A stretch of DNA of 64,000 nucleotides, taken from positions 248,001-312,000 of the forward strand of contig JADJWX010000007.1 of the NCBI GenBank assembly GCA_016716135.1, in the 5' to 3' direction. The notes under the pieces are model-generated. The model worked only from the letters and a program-made list of their open reading frames with translations, was not told the origin of the DNA and ran no database searches. The position numbers and the translations under genes are program-made. Source of the DNA: Lewinellaceae bacterium (GTDB lineage Bacteria > Bacteroidota > Bacteroidia > Chitinophagales > Saprospiraceae). Numbering within the stretch: position 1 is the first letter of the stretch; every line of letters starts with the position of its first letter. This document shows positions 26,131 to 34,368 of the stretch, in pieces.

Positions 26131-27066
26131 ATGCAAAAAGAAGACCTGCTCCGTTGTCACGAAAAAATCCGGCCGTTTATCCACCGCACCCCGGTCATGA
26201 CGTCGCATCTCCTGAACGAACTAGCCGGCGCCGAGCTGTTTTTCAAATGTGAAAACCTTCAACGCATGGGGGCCTTCAAAATGCGGGGCGGCGTACATGC
26301 CGCCCTTAACCTAAGCCCGGATCAACAACAACGCGGCGTCGTCACGCACTCGTCCGGCAACTTCGCACAAGCCCTCGCGCTCGCCGCCAAAACGCTCGGC
26401 ATCAAGGCATATATCGTGATGCCGTCCAATGCGCCGGCCGTTAAAAAACGCGCTGTGGAAGCGTACGGCGGCATGATCACCGAATGCGCACCCACGCTGC
26501 AGGCCCGGGAGGCCGCCGCAAGCAAAATTCAACAGGAAAAAGGCGCTGCGTTTTTGCACCCCTACGACGACCACGAGGTTATCCTGGGGCAAGGTACCGC
26601 TGCGCTCGAACTGCTCGAAGATCACCCCGACCTCAATTACCTGATCGCTCCGGTAGGCGGCGGGGGGCTCATCAGCGGTACGGCGCTGGCGGCACATTTT
26701 TTTGGAAAAAACTGCCAAACAATCGGCGCCGAGCCCTTCGCTGTTGATGATGCCTACCGCTCCCTGCAAAGCGGCAAAATCGAAAGCAACGCCAGCACCG
26801 ACACCATCGCCGACGGCCTGAAAACCAACCTGGGTGAAAAAACTTTCCCGCTGATCCAACAGCATGTTCAGAAAATTATCCGCGTGGAAGAATCCGAAAT
26901 TGTAGCCGCCATGCGCCTGATCTGGGAGCGTATGAAACTCGTCGTGGAACCGTCCGGCGCCGTGCCGTTCGCAGCCCTGCTCCGTGAAAAAGCAAATTTT
27001 TATCAGAAAAAAGTCGGGGTGATCTTGTCCGGCGGAAATGTGGACCTCAGCAATTTACCGTTCTAA
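26131..27066 (+). CDS. PLP-dependent threonine/serine dehydratase
   Basis: The 311-residue fold-type II PLP enzyme has the Schiff-base lysine in MGAFKMRGG (Lys50), the SSGNFAQALALAAKTLGI helix, the Gly-rich phosphate loop PVGGGGLISGTAL and the C-terminal VILSGGNVDL. It lacks the regulatory ACT-like domains of long IlvA, so it corresponds to catabolic threonine dehydratase or serine racemase. The likely reaction is deamination of threonine to 2-oxobutyrate (or serine to pyruvate/racemisation). It appears monocistronic, with no pathway partner adjacent. Confidence 0.92.
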   Translation: MQKEDLLRCHEKIRPFIHRTPVMTSHLLNELAGAELFFKCENLQRMGAFKMRGGVHAALNLSPDQQQRGVVTHSSGNFAQALALAAKTLGIKAYIVMPSNAPAVKKRAVEAYGGMITECAPTLQAREAAASKIQQEKGAAFLHPYDDHEVILGQGTAALELLEDHPDLNYLIAPVGGGGLISGTALAAHFFGKNCQTIGAEPFAVDDAYRSLQSGKIESNASTDTIADGLKTNLGEKTFPLIQQHVQKIIRVEESEIVAAMRLIWERMKLVVEPSGAVPFAALLREKANFYQKKVGVILSGGNVDLSNLPF

Positions 27067-27492
27067 AAAAAGCCAGCGGAGTTTTAATAACGCAGCACGT
27101 ATGTGTTTTAAAAATTTAATGCCGGCGACAATACTAGACCTGTTTTCTATTCATTTTCAGCAGGTTGCAAGTTCCAACAGGAAGCATTCAAATTAATAAC
27201 AGGTAAAAAAGGCCATCTCGGTTTGCTACTTACATGTTACCTTAAAGTTAAGGAATAATTAAAAGTAGCCATGAACGGGCATGGATTTTGAAGTATGTTC
27301 AAGCGATAAAGCGCCTGCTCTTAAGGGATCAACATAAATACACCTGATCGCATACCCCGTGGTATGTACCAACTTCAATCCCACTTTCCCGGCATACCGG
27401 AATGCAGGCAACATTCCAACAACCTTTGCAACGGTACCCGTGTGCCGCGATTAGTATGTATTGCTACCACGAATTTTCCAATTAGGAGACCT
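27067..27492. other. 426-base gap with no recognised element
   Basis: This AT-richer spacer holds no convincing open frame, tRNA or long repeat. Only a short CCTTAA/TTAAGG inverted pair near 27240 is visible. An AGGAG ribosome-binding site ends it (27484-27488), directly ahead of the next start. Confidence 0.5.
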
Positions 27493-28458
27493 ATGAGAAA
27501 ACAAACTTTTTTACCCAAACTTCTAAATGCCGCCATTGTCCTGCTGATTTTTACGGTACTAGCCATTTCCGCCGTTCTGCTTTTTGCCTATGATGATTTT
27601 TTCGAATTCCTGGCATCCAGATTTTCCCGTGATAACGCTATTTCAAATCCCCATGCCGTGGTTATCAGTATTTATTTGTTGCTGGGCGCCCTGTTATTTA
27701 TTGACGTACTGTTGAAAGGCGCCTGGGTTTACACCAAGAGCAGCATTTCGATATCCGAATTACCCCAACGGCTTAAGATTTTCTATGCATCCATTGTGGG
27801 CGTAATAATTTTCAGCATGGTTTTTAACAAGGTGCCGGCGATCTACGGAGAAGACGGACTGCTGGAAAACGCCACCGCACTTTTTGCTTTTTCCAGTGGG
27901 ATAATTTTTCTGTACCTGGTGCGGTATTTTAATAAACCCGTTCAAAAATTTTATCTGTATGCATTTGGCGCAGCAACCATTTTATTTGCCTGTGAAGAAA
28001 TCAGCTGGGGGCAGCGCATTTTTGGTTGGGAGACACCGGCCTATTTAATGGAAAAAAATATTCAGCAAGAGAGCAACCTGCACAACTTGTTTAACAACTA
28101 TTTCGACGGCGCCTATTTGCTGCTGACCGGCGCCCTGGCAACTATCTTTTTCTATCGGAAACAATTAAAAAAATTCCTGGCACGCATTCCCCATCTTAAA
28201 AACCTTACCTTTTTCGTGCCCACCAAAAAGTTTTTCTATACCGGCTATGTTTTTATTTACCTGATGCTTTTCACCCTGCTTATTGAAAAGGGCGCCGAAA
28301 CATTGGAAATATGCATTTCCGTATTTTTATTATTCTATTCCTACAACCTGCTTATCCGGACTAAAAAAGCCGTTCGGGTCGACTCAAAAGCAGCCCGACC
28401 TAAAATCGCACGGAAGAACCAACTCACCCCTGAAATGCACGAAAACCAGGGCAGCTGA
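27493..28458 (+). CDS. Polytopic membrane protein of unknown function
   Basis: The 321-residue product has about eight predicted membrane helices (first at residues 10-32, last near 260-285) and a basic C-terminal tail (RTKKAVRVDSKAARPKIARK). The polar loop FACEEISWGQRIFGWETPAY between helices is a conserved-looking acidic/aromatic motif. I do not recognise a family with certainty. The start at 27493 is preferred to 27364 because it follows AGGAG at proper spacing and begins directly before the first helix. Neighbours give no clue. Confidence 0.75.
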   Translation: MRKQTFLPKLLNAAIVLLIFTVLAISAVLLFAYDDFFEFLASRFSRDNAISNPHAVVISIYLLLGALLFIDVLLKGAWVYTKSSISISELPQRLKIFYASIVGVIIFSMVFNKVPAIYGEDGLLENATALFAFSSGIIFLYLVRYFNKPVQKFYLYAFGAATILFACEEISWGQRIFGWETPAYLMEKNIQQESNLHNLFNNYFDGAYLLLTGALATIFFYRKQLKKFLARIPHLKNLTFFVPTKKFFYTGYVFIYLMLFTLLIEKGAETLEICISVFLLFYSYNLLIRTKKAVRVDSKAARPKIARKNQLTPEMHENQGS

Positions 28459-28483
28459 CCAAAATACAAATGGGTCTCTTTTG

Positions 28484-28689
28484 AACCGTTTTCCGCCGTT
28501 ATTGCGAATTTTATGACCTGAAAAACTACCCTAACGAAAGGCGGAACCTGATCCGGTATTCTTCGTACACCCGGCTGTCGGCTCAACCGCGCAATGTGTT
28601 GTTGGACAGGATCGAGCAAAATTGCTGCTGCACCACGATGCCGAACGACGGCATGTTTCTAAATATCGAGGGACGTTTTGACTTCATTT
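28484..28689 (+). pseudogene. Possible gene remnant without start codon
   Basis: One frame reads without stop for about 68 codons, including EFYDLKNYPNERRNLIRYSS and LSAQPRNVLLDRIEQN, before TAG. It has protein-like composition but no start codon, no ribosome-binding site and no visible continuation, so it may be the tail of a deleted gene. Confidence 0.3.
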
Positions 28690-28721
28690 AGTCGTCCGAC
28701 GACTTGAAGTCGTAGGACGAC
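28690..28721. repeat. Short inverted repeat sharing its core with 29593-29665
   Basis: AGTCGTCC and GGACGACT enclose ACGACTTGAAGTCGT. The 22-base core beginning ACGACTTGAAGTCGT also occurs in the perfect hairpin at 29622-29643, so the esterase gene is bracketed by two copies. Confidence 0.8.
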
Positions 28722-28740
28722 TCGACCACAAGCCACCTCC

Positions 28741-29589
28741 ATGCGCAACCGTACCATGCTCCTCTTCACCGGCCTGCTCCTTTTCGGCTGCACACACAAA
28801 CGGCAAATGCCCGGACATGAAAATACCGGTTCCGACGCCGCAACACCGGAGTTCCTGCAAGCCAAAACCTTTCAGGCCGACAGCCTCGCCCTACCCTACC
28901 GCTGGATATCCCCGTTGGAAACCCGCAACATGCCGGCAGCCTTGAAAAATTTTAAAAGAAGTGCAGACGGAAAATACCCCCTGGTTGTATTTCTGCATGG
29001 CAGCGGCGAACGCGGCGACGACAACCAGGCCCAACTGCGCAACGGCGCCGGGGCATTTTGGACGCCGGGTTTTTATGTCCGCCACCCGCATTTTTTCCTG
29101 GCGCCACAATGCCCGAAGGACTTTCGCTGGTCGAACCGCGATTTTGAAAAAGAGATTTTTTTCTTTGAAGAGCCCAGTGCACCTATGCAGGCGCTGATGC
29201 AGTTGATCGAAGATGTACTCCGGCAAAATCCGGCAATCGACCGCGACCGGGTTTACATCACCGGACTGAGCATGGGCGGCATGGGTACCTTTGATTTACT
29301 GGTCCGCCAGCCCGGTTGGTTTGCCGCAGCGATCCCCGTTTGTGGCGGCGCCGATGCCAGTATTGCGCCGGAGATCAAGCATATCGCCATCTGGGTCTTT
29401 CACGGCTCGGCCGACGATGTGGTGCCGGTGAAATACTCGCGCCGGATCGTCATGGCACTGCGCCAGGCCGGCGCTCCGGCTATCGGCTACTGTGAGTACC
29501 CGGGCTGGGGCCACAATACCTGGGACGACACTTACGCCAACCCACTGGTGCTGGAGTGGCTGTTCCGGCAGAAAAAACGGGCGCTGTAG
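28741..29589 (+). CDS. Alpha/beta-hydrolase esterase lipoprotein
   Basis: The 282-residue product begins with a lipoprotein signal (MRNRTMLLFTGLLLFGC, Cys17) and has the oxyanion segment FLHGSGERGDD, the nucleophile elbow GLSMGG (Ser177), an acid residue in FHGSADDVVP and the catalytic His in YPGWGHNTW. This is the carboxylesterase/PHB-depolymerase-like group of exported hydrolases (dienelactone hydrolase fold). It is probably anchored in the outer or inner membrane facing the periplasm. The substrate is unknown; peptide or acyl esters are possible. It is bracketed by two related inverted repeats. Confidence 0.88.
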   Translation: MRNRTMLLFTGLLLFGCTHKRQMPGHENTGSDAATPEFLQAKTFQADSLALPYRWISPLETRNMPAALKNFKRSADGKYPLVVFLHGSGERGDDNQAQLRNGAGAFWTPGFYVRHPHFFLAPQCPKDFRWSNRDFEKEIFFFEEPSAPMQALMQLIEDVLRQNPAIDRDRVYITGLSMGGMGTFDLLVRQPGWFAAAIPVCGGADASIAPEIKHIAIWVFHGSADDVVPVKYSRRIVMALRQAGAPAIGYCEYPGWGHNTWDDTYANPLVLEWLFRQKKRAL

Positions 29590-29592
29590 TTT

Positions 29593-29665
29593 TTTTTACC
29601 ACGAAGGGCCTTACTCGTCCTACGACTTGAAGTCGTAGGACGAGTAAGGCCCTTCGTGGTGAAAC
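29593..29665. terminator. Long hairpin, probable bidirectional terminator
   Basis: About 35 bases of nearly perfect stem (arm starts ACCACGAAGGGCC, turns at ACGACT-TGA-AGTCGT) fill the 81-base gap between convergent stops. T runs lie on the left side (29590-29597) for the minus-strand transcript. Confidence 0.8.
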
Positions 29666-29670
29666 TCAAC

Positions 29671-31311
29671 TTACCGCAACACCACCTTCCCTTGCGCAAC
29701 CGCCGTTCCGGCAAAAACCCGGTAGCTGTACAACCCCGAAGCAAGACCGGCGCAAGGCACTTCCAATTGGTGTATGCCGGCGGCAAAACTTTGTTCCCAA
29801 AAAGATACCCGACGCCCATCGGGACCAAACAACGCAACCGCCACAACACCCGGTTCGGCAAGCTGTACCGGCACAAAAAACTGCCCGGTGGCCGGATTGG
29901 GATAGGCATCCTGAATTGTAGTCAAGCCAGGCGCCGGCAAGGACCGGTATTGCAGTTCAAGTTTGGCGATATGGTCTTCAAGATCATAGGCTTCCGCTTG
30001 CAAACGACCTGAATTCAAATTCAGAAATTCGCGGAGTGAGCCCGCCTGCAAGGCATTGATTTCCAGAAAAAACAAGGGTTCGCGCGTATCCGCCTGTTCC
30101 AATTCGAGGCTGCTCCAACTCAGCGTGAGCAGGCCCGGTTCGGGTTGGAAAAAGTTGGCGTCTGAGAACCCGGGAAGCGCGCCGGGCAGAACACCGGAAA
30201 TGGCCGCCCTGGCCGGGTCAACGCGAAACGCACATTGCAATCCGACCAAATTGGCGAAATCAGCCAGGTAGACCGGTACCCGCAGGGTTTGCCCGGGTTT
30301 CAGCAACATATCCGGGATTTCCAGTTTTGCCAGACTGCGATCATCCACAACCGGGTCGGAAAAACTGTTCAGGATCGCGGTACTGTTGACGTCGCCCACT
30401 TTGATCGGGATAAAGTTGGGCAAAGGCGTGCTGCGGCCCGGGCCAAAGGTCACGGACTCCGGAATTGGCTCGAAAAAAGGTTGATCAGGCTTCGGAAAAA
30501 TATAGTCTTCCGGTACAAAACGCCAGGCAGGGTTGTCCGGCAGTTCGGTGTAAATGCCCAGGATCAGTTTGCGAAAATCCAGCAAATCGCCCACCGTGAC
30601 GCGGCCGTTGCGGTCGGCGTCGGCTGCGATATATTTGTAAGGGTTGTTAAAGGGTTTCCAGCCCAGTATGGCCTGGGTCGTTAGTACCAGATCGAAAGTG
30701 CTCACGCCGTTTAACGGATCGACATCCTTGGCAGGTGTGATCGTGATATGATCGCTTGGTCCGAACCCGGAAAAAATATCCGAAAAGAGCGCAATGTAGC
30801 TGTCCGAAATTAAATAAGCACCGGGATCGGGCGAAAGTGTCCCGTCTACGATCCATTGCATATCCTCAAGGCCACTTGCCACACCAACGTTGGCCCGCAG
30901 CGTATCGGGCAGCAGGTTAAACGAGCAGCCGCCCGGATTTTCAATGGTAAAACTGGTAAAAATAAAACCCGCATTTCCCATCGTGTCCCGCGCCCAAACT
31001 TCGACAAAATGCGGGCCGGGGCCGTCGGTCGGGGTGAAGGTCAGTTGAGCGCCCGAAGGCAAGAGCGGAAACCCGGAGCCGGTACCCGCCCGCCGCACAC
31101 GCAGGGTGAGCGCCGCCGTGGGCGAACAGTTGTCGCTCACGCTTTGCAGCAGTTGTTCCGGTTTAATTACTACGGTACATTTCGGACCGCTAAGCGTGGC
31201 TACAGAATTAAAGGCCGGCACTAAAACCGGCGGGGTTTGGTCGTTGCCACACTGGGCGGAAAGGCCACTTGCGACAAGTACTATCAGGCAGATAAGGAGA
31301 CTATTTTTCAT
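29671..31311 (-). CDS. T9SS protein with dockerin-like and cohesin-like modules
   Basis: The 546-residue product has a signal peptide (MKNSLLICLIVLVASGLSAQ), an N-terminal HYR-like module (PPVLVPAFNSVATLSGPKC then GFIFTSFTIEN), a dockerin-like segment with paired Ca-loop text (DVDPLNGVSTFDLVLTTQAI and ADADRNGRVTVGDLLDFRKL), a cohesin-like module (KPGQTLRVPVYLADFANLVG to FFLEINAL) and a type A T9SS domain (AYPNPATGQFFVPV to AQGKVVLR). It should be exported to the surface and could join protein complexes through the dockerin-like part. It starts 12 bases after the stop of the related 858-residue protein, so they form an operon. Confidence 0.85.
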   Translation of the reverse strand: MKNSLLICLIVLVASGLSAQCGNDQTPPVLVPAFNSVATLSGPKCTVVIKPEQLLQSVSDNCSPTAALTLRVRRAGTGSGFPLLPSGAQLTFTPTDGPGPHFVEVWARDTMGNAGFIFTSFTIENPGGCSFNLLPDTLRANVGVASGLEDMQWIVDGTLSPDPGAYLISDSYIALFSDIFSGFGPSDHITITPAKDVDPLNGVSTFDLVLTTQAILGWKPFNNPYKYIAADADRNGRVTVGDLLDFRKLILGIYTELPDNPAWRFVPEDYIFPKPDQPFFEPIPESVTFGPGRSTPLPNFIPIKVGDVNSTAILNSFSDPVVDDRSLAKLEIPDMLLKPGQTLRVPVYLADFANLVGLQCAFRVDPARAAISGVLPGALPGFSDANFFQPEPGLLTLSWSSLELEQADTREPLFFLEINALQAGSLREFLNLNSGRLQAEAYDLEDHIAKLELQYRSLPAPGLTTIQDAYPNPATGQFFVPVQLAEPGVVAVALFGPDGRRVSFWEQSFAAGIHQLEVPCAGLASGLYSYRVFAGTAVAQGKVVLR

Positions 31312-31323
31312 GAAAACTTGAAT

Positions 31324-33900
31324 TTATTGGCGAATAAATAACTGAACAGAAACACCGGCGCGGGTGTACACCTGCGCCACATAGGCGCCTTTAGGCCAAT
31401 CGTGCACCGGAATTTCAACAACCGGACTTTCCAGGCCATCCACGGCAGCCCAAATCTGCCCGCACAGGTTCGAAATCACGACCGACTGTATGGAGGCGCC
31501 GGCGCCACGAATGAAAAGCCGTTCCGATACCGGGTTGGGAGAAAGCGAAATTTGATCGGCGTTCAGTTTGGGCGTTTTAGCGCTGACCGTAGGACTAATC
31601 ACCACCGTTTTATTTTCTGCCTGGATTTCCGGTTGGGTATTCGAGGGCGTAATGGCGTGCACATTCCGGACAAACAGCGTGGTTTCCACTGTAGCGGAAT
31701 TCCCGCTTCCCGATTCGGTTTCGTTCACCGTGCCGCCTTTTAAAAATATATCGTCTTCGATGATGATAAACATTTGGCCGATTTCCCCAAAACCGCTCGC
31801 CGGCTGGCCATCGGTACGACTGACCGCCACATCCAGACGGTGCTGTCCGGGGAAATTCCGATGTATGGAAATCAGGTTGGTTGCCGGGTCTCCCAGCCAG
31901 GAAGCCAGCGGCTCAAAATACACCGGTTGCAGGATCGAAGGGTCGTAGGAAATGCTGAAGGCCAGGCCGTGCACACTGTCGGCTGGCGCCGTAGCGCTAC
32001 CCAGCACGACGGGGACGTAGACCATCTGACCGGCCATCAGCGAATCGCCGGCCAGCGAAAGCGTCGGCGCCGGCGCCATGCCCGGTACAGTTACCGGGGG
32101 CGCAAAGGGATTCACCATGGTGGGATCGGTCACCCTTCCCCAATTGGCGACTATGGCCAGGGTATCGGCAGCATTGATCGTGCCGTCGCCATTGGTATCC
32201 AGATTCTTGTAATTCACCGGGACGCCCCCGGTAGATTGGGTCCAATCCGTTGCCGGCTGGCCCGTCCAGTCGATCGTGGCATTGGCGCGGGCCGGTCCGG
32301 TGGCGCCGTTGGCCAGGCCAATCGTGAGCAGGTCATAGTGGTTGACGGCGTTGTTGTTGTCGGCATCGCCGGGCCAGACGAGGGCGGCAGAGTCAGGCGG
32401 CGGAGCGCCCAGGCAATTGAGTGCTTCTTCCAAAATCTGGCCGCAGCCGCTGGTATCCAACAGCGTGACGCCGTACAAGCCGGAAGGCACCATCTGGAGC
32501 ATGCCGATCGTATCGCCCGACGGGGCAGGAACGACCTGGGTGGTTCCGTTGGCCCAGAAGAGCGTCACCGGGTAATCCAAACTGGTCGGATTGCCCGAAC
32601 GCAGCAGCACATTGCCTTGTCCGTTCCCGCCGGCGCAGTCCGCTTGCAGGTATAAATCCCAGATGGGGGTTGCGGCATCGTAAATGGCGGTTTGGGCCGT
32701 ACCCGAGCAGCCGGCAGCATCCGTTACCGTGACGGTGTACACCCCGGCCAGCATGCCGGTATGCAATTGTTCGCTCACAGCACTCGACCACTGGAACAGG
32801 TATGGCGCCACACCGTTTTTCGGGAAAGCCAGGGCTGTGCCCAATTGGCCGTTTGAGCAATTGGCGGGTGTGGATTGAATATCAACCAGCAGCGCATTTC
32901 CTGTCACAATTTCGAAACTGTCGATGCGGGCGCAACCACCGGCATCAGTTGCGGTAACCGTGTAGGTGCCCGGAGCCAACCCGCACACTTCATCGCCCTC
33001 CAGGTTGGCAGCCGACCAGGCATAACTGATGGGCCAGGCGCCGGTGGTGGCGCTCAGGCTGATGCAACCGTCGTTGCCGCTGCAGGAGGTGGGTTGTGCT
33101 TGTCCGCTCATGCTGATCGGATCAACGTTGGTAAAAATAACCACCTGGGCCTGAAGCGTCTGCCCGGCGGCATCCTGCGCCTCCATGCTGTACAGGCCGG
33201 GCGCCAAGCTATTCAGGTTAAAACTCGTTGCCGAAAAGCCGGCAGGACCGGTCCAACTGATGGTATATGGCGGCGTTCCTCCAGCCAGCATGCCGGAAAT
33301 ACTGCCTGTTGCATTTGCACAGTTCTCCGACGGCTCGGCACAGAAATTTTCAATGTACAACGGCGATGGGTTGGACAAATTGGCATGCACGCCACCAACC
33401 TGTAACGGGATGGCCAGTTTTCCGCTCAGGGTTCGAACCACCTCGTTTGCATACGGGTTGGCAGGCTCAAACTGTACGGGTACAAACCCTGTGTTGGCCG
33501 TAACAACCCTGAACCTAAGGCTAAAAAGCGTGTCGCCGTCCGGCAAATCAGAGCCCGTAACATTCTGATTGATCCAGGACATGCGCAGGTTTCCAGGAGC
33601 ATTTAAGTTGAAATTGAAAGCGGAAAGGTCAGGTAAACTGCTGCCCGACAGATCTACGTTCAGGAATTGCAGCGCATCGGGCGCCCAGGCCAAACTCAGC
33701 TGCATTCCAAAAATACTGTCGAACCCGGTAACGGTGACCGGCAGGGTTACCGTGTCGTTTTGAGCCGCATTTTTTCCGGCAATTTGTAAAGAAAAACAAG
33801 CACCCGATTGGCCGAAAACAGGCATCTGGGTAAAAATTAGGAGCGCAATAATCCATGCGGCATTCCTGAACAGCAAATGGGATAGATAGAGACGTTTCAT
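31324..33900 (-). CDS. Large T9SS protein: cohesin-like, SprB repeats, dockerin-like
   Basis: The 858-residue product has a signal peptide (ending PVFGQSGAC), a cohesin-like N-terminal module (LQIAGKNAAQNDTVTLPVTV to FSLRFRVV), three or more SprB-type repeats (GCISLSATTGAWPISYAWS, LAPGTYTVTATDAGGC, AGVYTVTVTDAAGCSG), a dockerin-like pair (WPGDADNNNAVNHYDLLTIG and LDTNGDGTINAADTLAIVAN), a second cohesin-like module (LAGDSLMAGQMVYVPVVLGS to GQMFIIIED) and a type A T9SS tail (SLSPNPVSERLFI to VSVQLFIRQ). It is a surface scaffold or adhesin by architecture. It is first in a two-gene operon, with a well-spaced promoter upstream. Confidence 0.88.
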   Translation of the reverse strand: MKRLYLSHLLFRNAAWIIALLIFTQMPVFGQSGACFSLQIAGKNAAQNDTVTLPVTVTGFDSIFGMQLSLAWAPDALQFLNVDLSGSSLPDLSAFNFNLNAPGNLRMSWINQNVTGSDLPDGDTLFSLRFRVVTANTGFVPVQFEPANPYANEVVRTLSGKLAIPLQVGGVHANLSNPSPLYIENFCAEPSENCANATGSISGMLAGGTPPYTISWTGPAGFSATSFNLNSLAPGLYSMEAQDAAGQTLQAQVVIFTNVDPISMSGQAQPTSCSGNDGCISLSATTGAWPISYAWSAANLEGDEVCGLAPGTYTVTATDAGGCARIDSFEIVTGNALLVDIQSTPANCSNGQLGTALAFPKNGVAPYLFQWSSAVSEQLHTGMLAGVYTVTVTDAAGCSGTAQTAIYDAATPIWDLYLQADCAGGNGQGNVLLRSGNPTSLDYPVTLFWANGTTQVVPAPSGDTIGMLQMVPSGLYGVTLLDTSGCGQILEEALNCLGAPPPDSAALVWPGDADNNNAVNHYDLLTIGLANGATGPARANATIDWTGQPATDWTQSTGGVPVNYKNLDTNGDGTINAADTLAIVANWGRVTDPTMVNPFAPPVTVPGMAPAPTLSLAGDSLMAGQMVYVPVVLGSATAPADSVHGLAFSISYDPSILQPVYFEPLASWLGDPATNLISIHRNFPGQHRLDVAVSRTDGQPASGFGEIGQMFIIIEDDIFLKGGTVNETESGSGNSATVETTLFVRNVHAITPSNTQPEIQAENKTVVISPTVSAKTPKLNADQISLSPNPVSERLFIRGAGASIQSVVISNLCGQIWAAVDGLESPVVEIPVHDWPKGAYVAQVYTRAGVSVQLFIRQ

Positions 33901-33955
33901 AACTAAAAAAATAAAAGGCGATTAAGGAGCGGCCATTGGGCCATTTTTCACGATA

Positions 33956-33983
33956 CAAAAGTACCGGAGTTGGGAGGGCGCAA
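33956..33983 (-). promoter_or_regulatory. Promoter TTG-N17-TACTTTTG for the cohesin/dockerin-like operon
   Basis: On the minus strand, TTG at 33983-33981 and TACTTTTG at 33963-33956 lie 56 bases upstream of the start at 33900. Confidence 0.65.
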
Positions 33984-34023
33984 AAAGTACATTTTTGGGG
34001 TGGTATAGGTTTTTTTCGCGCGC

Positions 34024-34290
34024 CGGCCCCACCTCCATCCCCCATAGCCATCAACTTAAGGCGAATAGATTTGAAATTCAATTGATTACATGATTGCAGA
34101 TTACATGAATACATGATTGTTGAAGTAGTACACCATACCGGCAGTGTTGAAATACCGGTTACTTTTTAAAAAATGTTGAGCACACTACGGGTACTTCTTC
34201 AATCATGTATTCATGTAATCAATTAATCGTCAATTTTTTATGACTAAAAATTCCTTAAGTTGATGGCTTTGGGGGATGGGAGTGGGGCCG
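34024..34290. repeat. Palindromic element family 3 (267 bp)
   Basis: Termini CGGCCCCACCTCCATCCCCC and GGGGGATGGGAGTGGGGCCG are inverted repeats with two mismatches and extend inward through GCCATCAACTTAAGG and CCTTAAGTTGATGGC. A second stem pairs ATTACATGAATACATGATTG with CAATCATGTATTCATGTAAT. One copy is seen in the window. Together with promoters on both sides it accounts for the 468-base gap between 33901 and 34368. Confidence 0.88.
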
Positions 34291-34341
34291 ACACACAATA
34301 AAACGTTAAAATTTTAAAATTATAGAAATTTATAACAACCC

Positions 34342-34349
34342 TACCTTTG
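34342..34349 (+). promoter_or_regulatory. -7 box TACCTTTG for the helical-repeat gene
   Basis: Exact TAnnTTTG match 19 bases before the start at 34369. Confidence 0.65.
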
Positions 34350-34368
34350 CCAAACAAGCGACAAATTC

